Position numbers and translations under genes: made by a program. From JBOGHU01 sp050742255 (lineage in GTDB: Bacteria; Actinomycetota; Acidimicrobiia; Acidimicrobiales; CADCSY01), in the NCBI GenBank assembly GCA_050742255.1, contig JBOGHU010000057.1, positions 1 to 13,779 on the forward strand: a stretch of 13,779 nt of DNA, written 5' to 3'. Of this stretch, positions 12,670-13,779 are shown in pieces. The stretch's first letter is position 1, and every line of letters begins with the position of its first letter. The notes under the pieces were generated by a model, which saw only the letters and a list, made by a program, of their open reading frames with translations, did no database searches and was not told the DNA's origin.

Positions 12670-13719
12670 ATGACCCCAGATCGCCGGGCTGTCCGCCGCG
12701 GGCTGGCCCTCCTCGGCCTCCTCGGCCTCCTCGCCGTCGCGTGCGGTGCCGGTGACGACCGCGAGGCCAGCCGGGGCGGCGGGCCTGACGGCGGGGACGG
12801 GACGACGACCACCGCCCCGCCGCTCGCTCCCCTCACGGGGGCGTTGCTGCCCGACGACGCCCTTCGCAACCGCCCGGCCCTGGTGGTCAAGATCGACAAC
12901 ACCAACAAGGCCCTGGGCCGCCAGGCCGGTCTCAACGCCGCCGACGTCGTCTACGTGGAGCAGGTGGAGGGCGGGGCCACCCGGCTGGCCGCCGTCTTCC
13001 AGTCGACCGACGCCGACCCGGTTGGCCCGGTCCGCTCGGCTCGCACCACCGACGTGGACCTCACCGCCAACCTGAACCGGCCGTTGCTGGCCTTCTCGGG
13101 GGCTAACCAGGGGGTGCTGGGGATCGTGCGGGGAGCCAACCTGGTCGACGTCGGGGTCGACGTGCAGCCCGGGGCCTACCACGAGCGGGGACGGGGGGTG
13201 CTGCGGTTCTTCGTCGCCACCGCCGCCCTGTACGGGCTGGCCCCTCCCGGCGCTGGCCCTCCCCCGCCCCTGTTCACCTACCGGCCCGGGGGGGAGCCGG
13301 TGACGGCGGCGGGGGCGGAGGGCACCGCCGGCGTTCGGATCGAGTACGGCGGCATCGTCAACCCGACCATGACCTACGAGCCCGTGCCCGAGGGGTGGGC
13401 CCGGACCCAGGACGGCACCGCCCACGCCGACGCCGGCGGTGCCCGGGTCACACCGGCCAACGTGGTCATCCAGTTCGTCGACTACCGCAGCTCGGGCTTC
13501 GTCGACACCGTCGGTGCCGTCTCCCCCGAGGCGGTGCTGGTCGGGGAGGGCGAGGCCTGGGTGCTCACCGGTGGGAAGCTGGTGCGTGGCCGGTGGTCCC
13601 GGCCCGACCCGGGTGGCCCGACCAGCCTGGTCGACGGCGCCGGACAGACCATCGGCCTCACGCCGGGGCGCACCTGGGTGGAGCTGGCCCCGCCCGGCTC
13701 GGCTGGCCCCCTCCAGTAG
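12670..13719 (+). CDS. DUF3048 (YerB-like) lipoprotein
   Basis: A protein of about 349 residues with a lipoprotein signal (RRGLALLGLLGLLAVAC; lipidated cysteine at residue 25 from this start) and a Gly/Asp/Thr linker. Two DUF3048 parts follow. The N-terminal one holds RPALVVKIDNTNKALGRQAG, ADVVYVEQVEGGATRLAAVF and the diagnostic DPVGPVRSARTTDVDL. The C-terminal one holds VIQFVDYRSSGFVDTVG, then GEAWVLTGGKLVRGRWSRPD and GRTWVEL. The function of YerB/DUF3048 proteins is unknown. The fold in its C-terminal part is thought to bind a ligand at the cell surface. ATG 12670 has AAGGAG (12653-12658) 11 nt upstream. GTG 12661, which overlaps the peptidase stop in a GTGA, adds three residues but sits only 2 nt from that site; either could be used. 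Translation is probably coupled to the M48 protease gene. Confidence 0.88.
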   Translation: MTPDRRAVRRGLALLGLLGLLAVACGAGDDREASRGGGPDGGDGTTTTAPPLAPLTGALLPDDALRNRPALVVKIDNTNKALGRQAGLNAADVVYVEQVEGGATRLAAVFQSTDADPVGPVRSARTTDVDLTANLNRPLLAFSGANQGVLGIVRGANLVDVGVDVQPGAYHERGRGVLRFFVATAALYGLAPPGAGPPPPLFTYRPGGEPVTAAGAEGTAGVRIEYGGIVNPTMTYEPVPEGWARTQDGTAHADAGGARVTPANVVIQFVDYRSSGFVDTVGAVSPEAVLVGEGEAWVLTGGKLVRGRWSRPDPGGPTSLVDGAGQTIGLTPGRTWVELAPPGSAGPLQ

Positions 13720-13779
13720 GCCCCGCCCCGGCTGGCCCCGGCCCCGCCCCGGCCCCGGCTCGCCCCGGCTGGCCCCGGC
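13720..13779. repeat. GC-only degenerate repeat running to the window end
   Basis: This stretch consists almost only of GCCCCG units broken by GGCTGG or GGCTCG. A 17-bp sequence, CCCCGGCTGGCCCCGGC, occurs exactly twice, at 13726-13742 and 13763-13779, 37 bp apart; the second copy ends at the last base. The end of the DUF3048 gene (about 13689-13710) already has similar wording. It could fold strongly after the stop codon. Confidence 0.7.

Overview
This is a very GC-rich window (visibly well over 70% G+C, with long accidental antisense reading frames). It is almost fully coding and built of short, overlapping operons. The content points to an actinobacterium: GTG starts and GTGA stop/start overlaps, leaderless-type promoters, lipoprotein substrate-binding proteins, and an Actinobacteria-style sufD / Rieske / sufC order. 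The class Acidimicrobiia is my best guess, but that is an inference.

Region 1 (1-466): the arginine-rich end of an unidentified protein, a hairpin, and the remains of a decayed AbiEi/DUF559-type gene carrying a 14-bp tandem repeat.

Region 2 (467-6191): an iron-sulfur cluster assembly locus split into two converging operons. On the + strand are sufD, a Rieske ferredoxin, a sufC-like ATPase and a pterin-4a-carbinolamine dehydratase. On the - strand, read from 6191 down, are a second sufC, sufS (cysteine desulfurase), sufU (zinc-dependent sulfur acceptor) and a NYN-domain nuclease-like protein whose ends are unclear. SufS and SufU would mobilise cysteine sulfur, SufD and SufC belong to the scaffold/ATPase complex, and the Rieske protein may donate electrons. 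No sufB, sufR or sufT lies in the window. The two operons meet at a hairpin around 3190-3216. The sufC-sufS-sufU promoter holds a 24-bp AT-rich palindrome that is a good candidate operator.

Region 3 (6271-7385): a secreted CHRD-domain lipoprotein (+) and a YdjA-like nitroreductase (-), overlapping tail to tail.

Region 4 (7442-11670): a complete general (polar) L-amino-acid ABC importer of the AapJQMP/BztABCD type: lipoprotein receptor, two permeases and an ATPase, the last three linked by GTGA overlaps.

Region 5 (11720-13779): an M48-family membrane zinc metallopeptidase coupled to a DUF3048 (YerB-like) lipoprotein, followed by a GC-only repeat that runs to the end of the window.

Four genes that start transcription units (sufD, sufC-1, the CHRD gene and the nitroreductase gene) have a TANNNT box exactly 6 nt before the start codon and no Shine-Dalgarno. 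This suggests leaderless mRNAs. I found no RNA genes, insertion sequences or CRISPR arrays.
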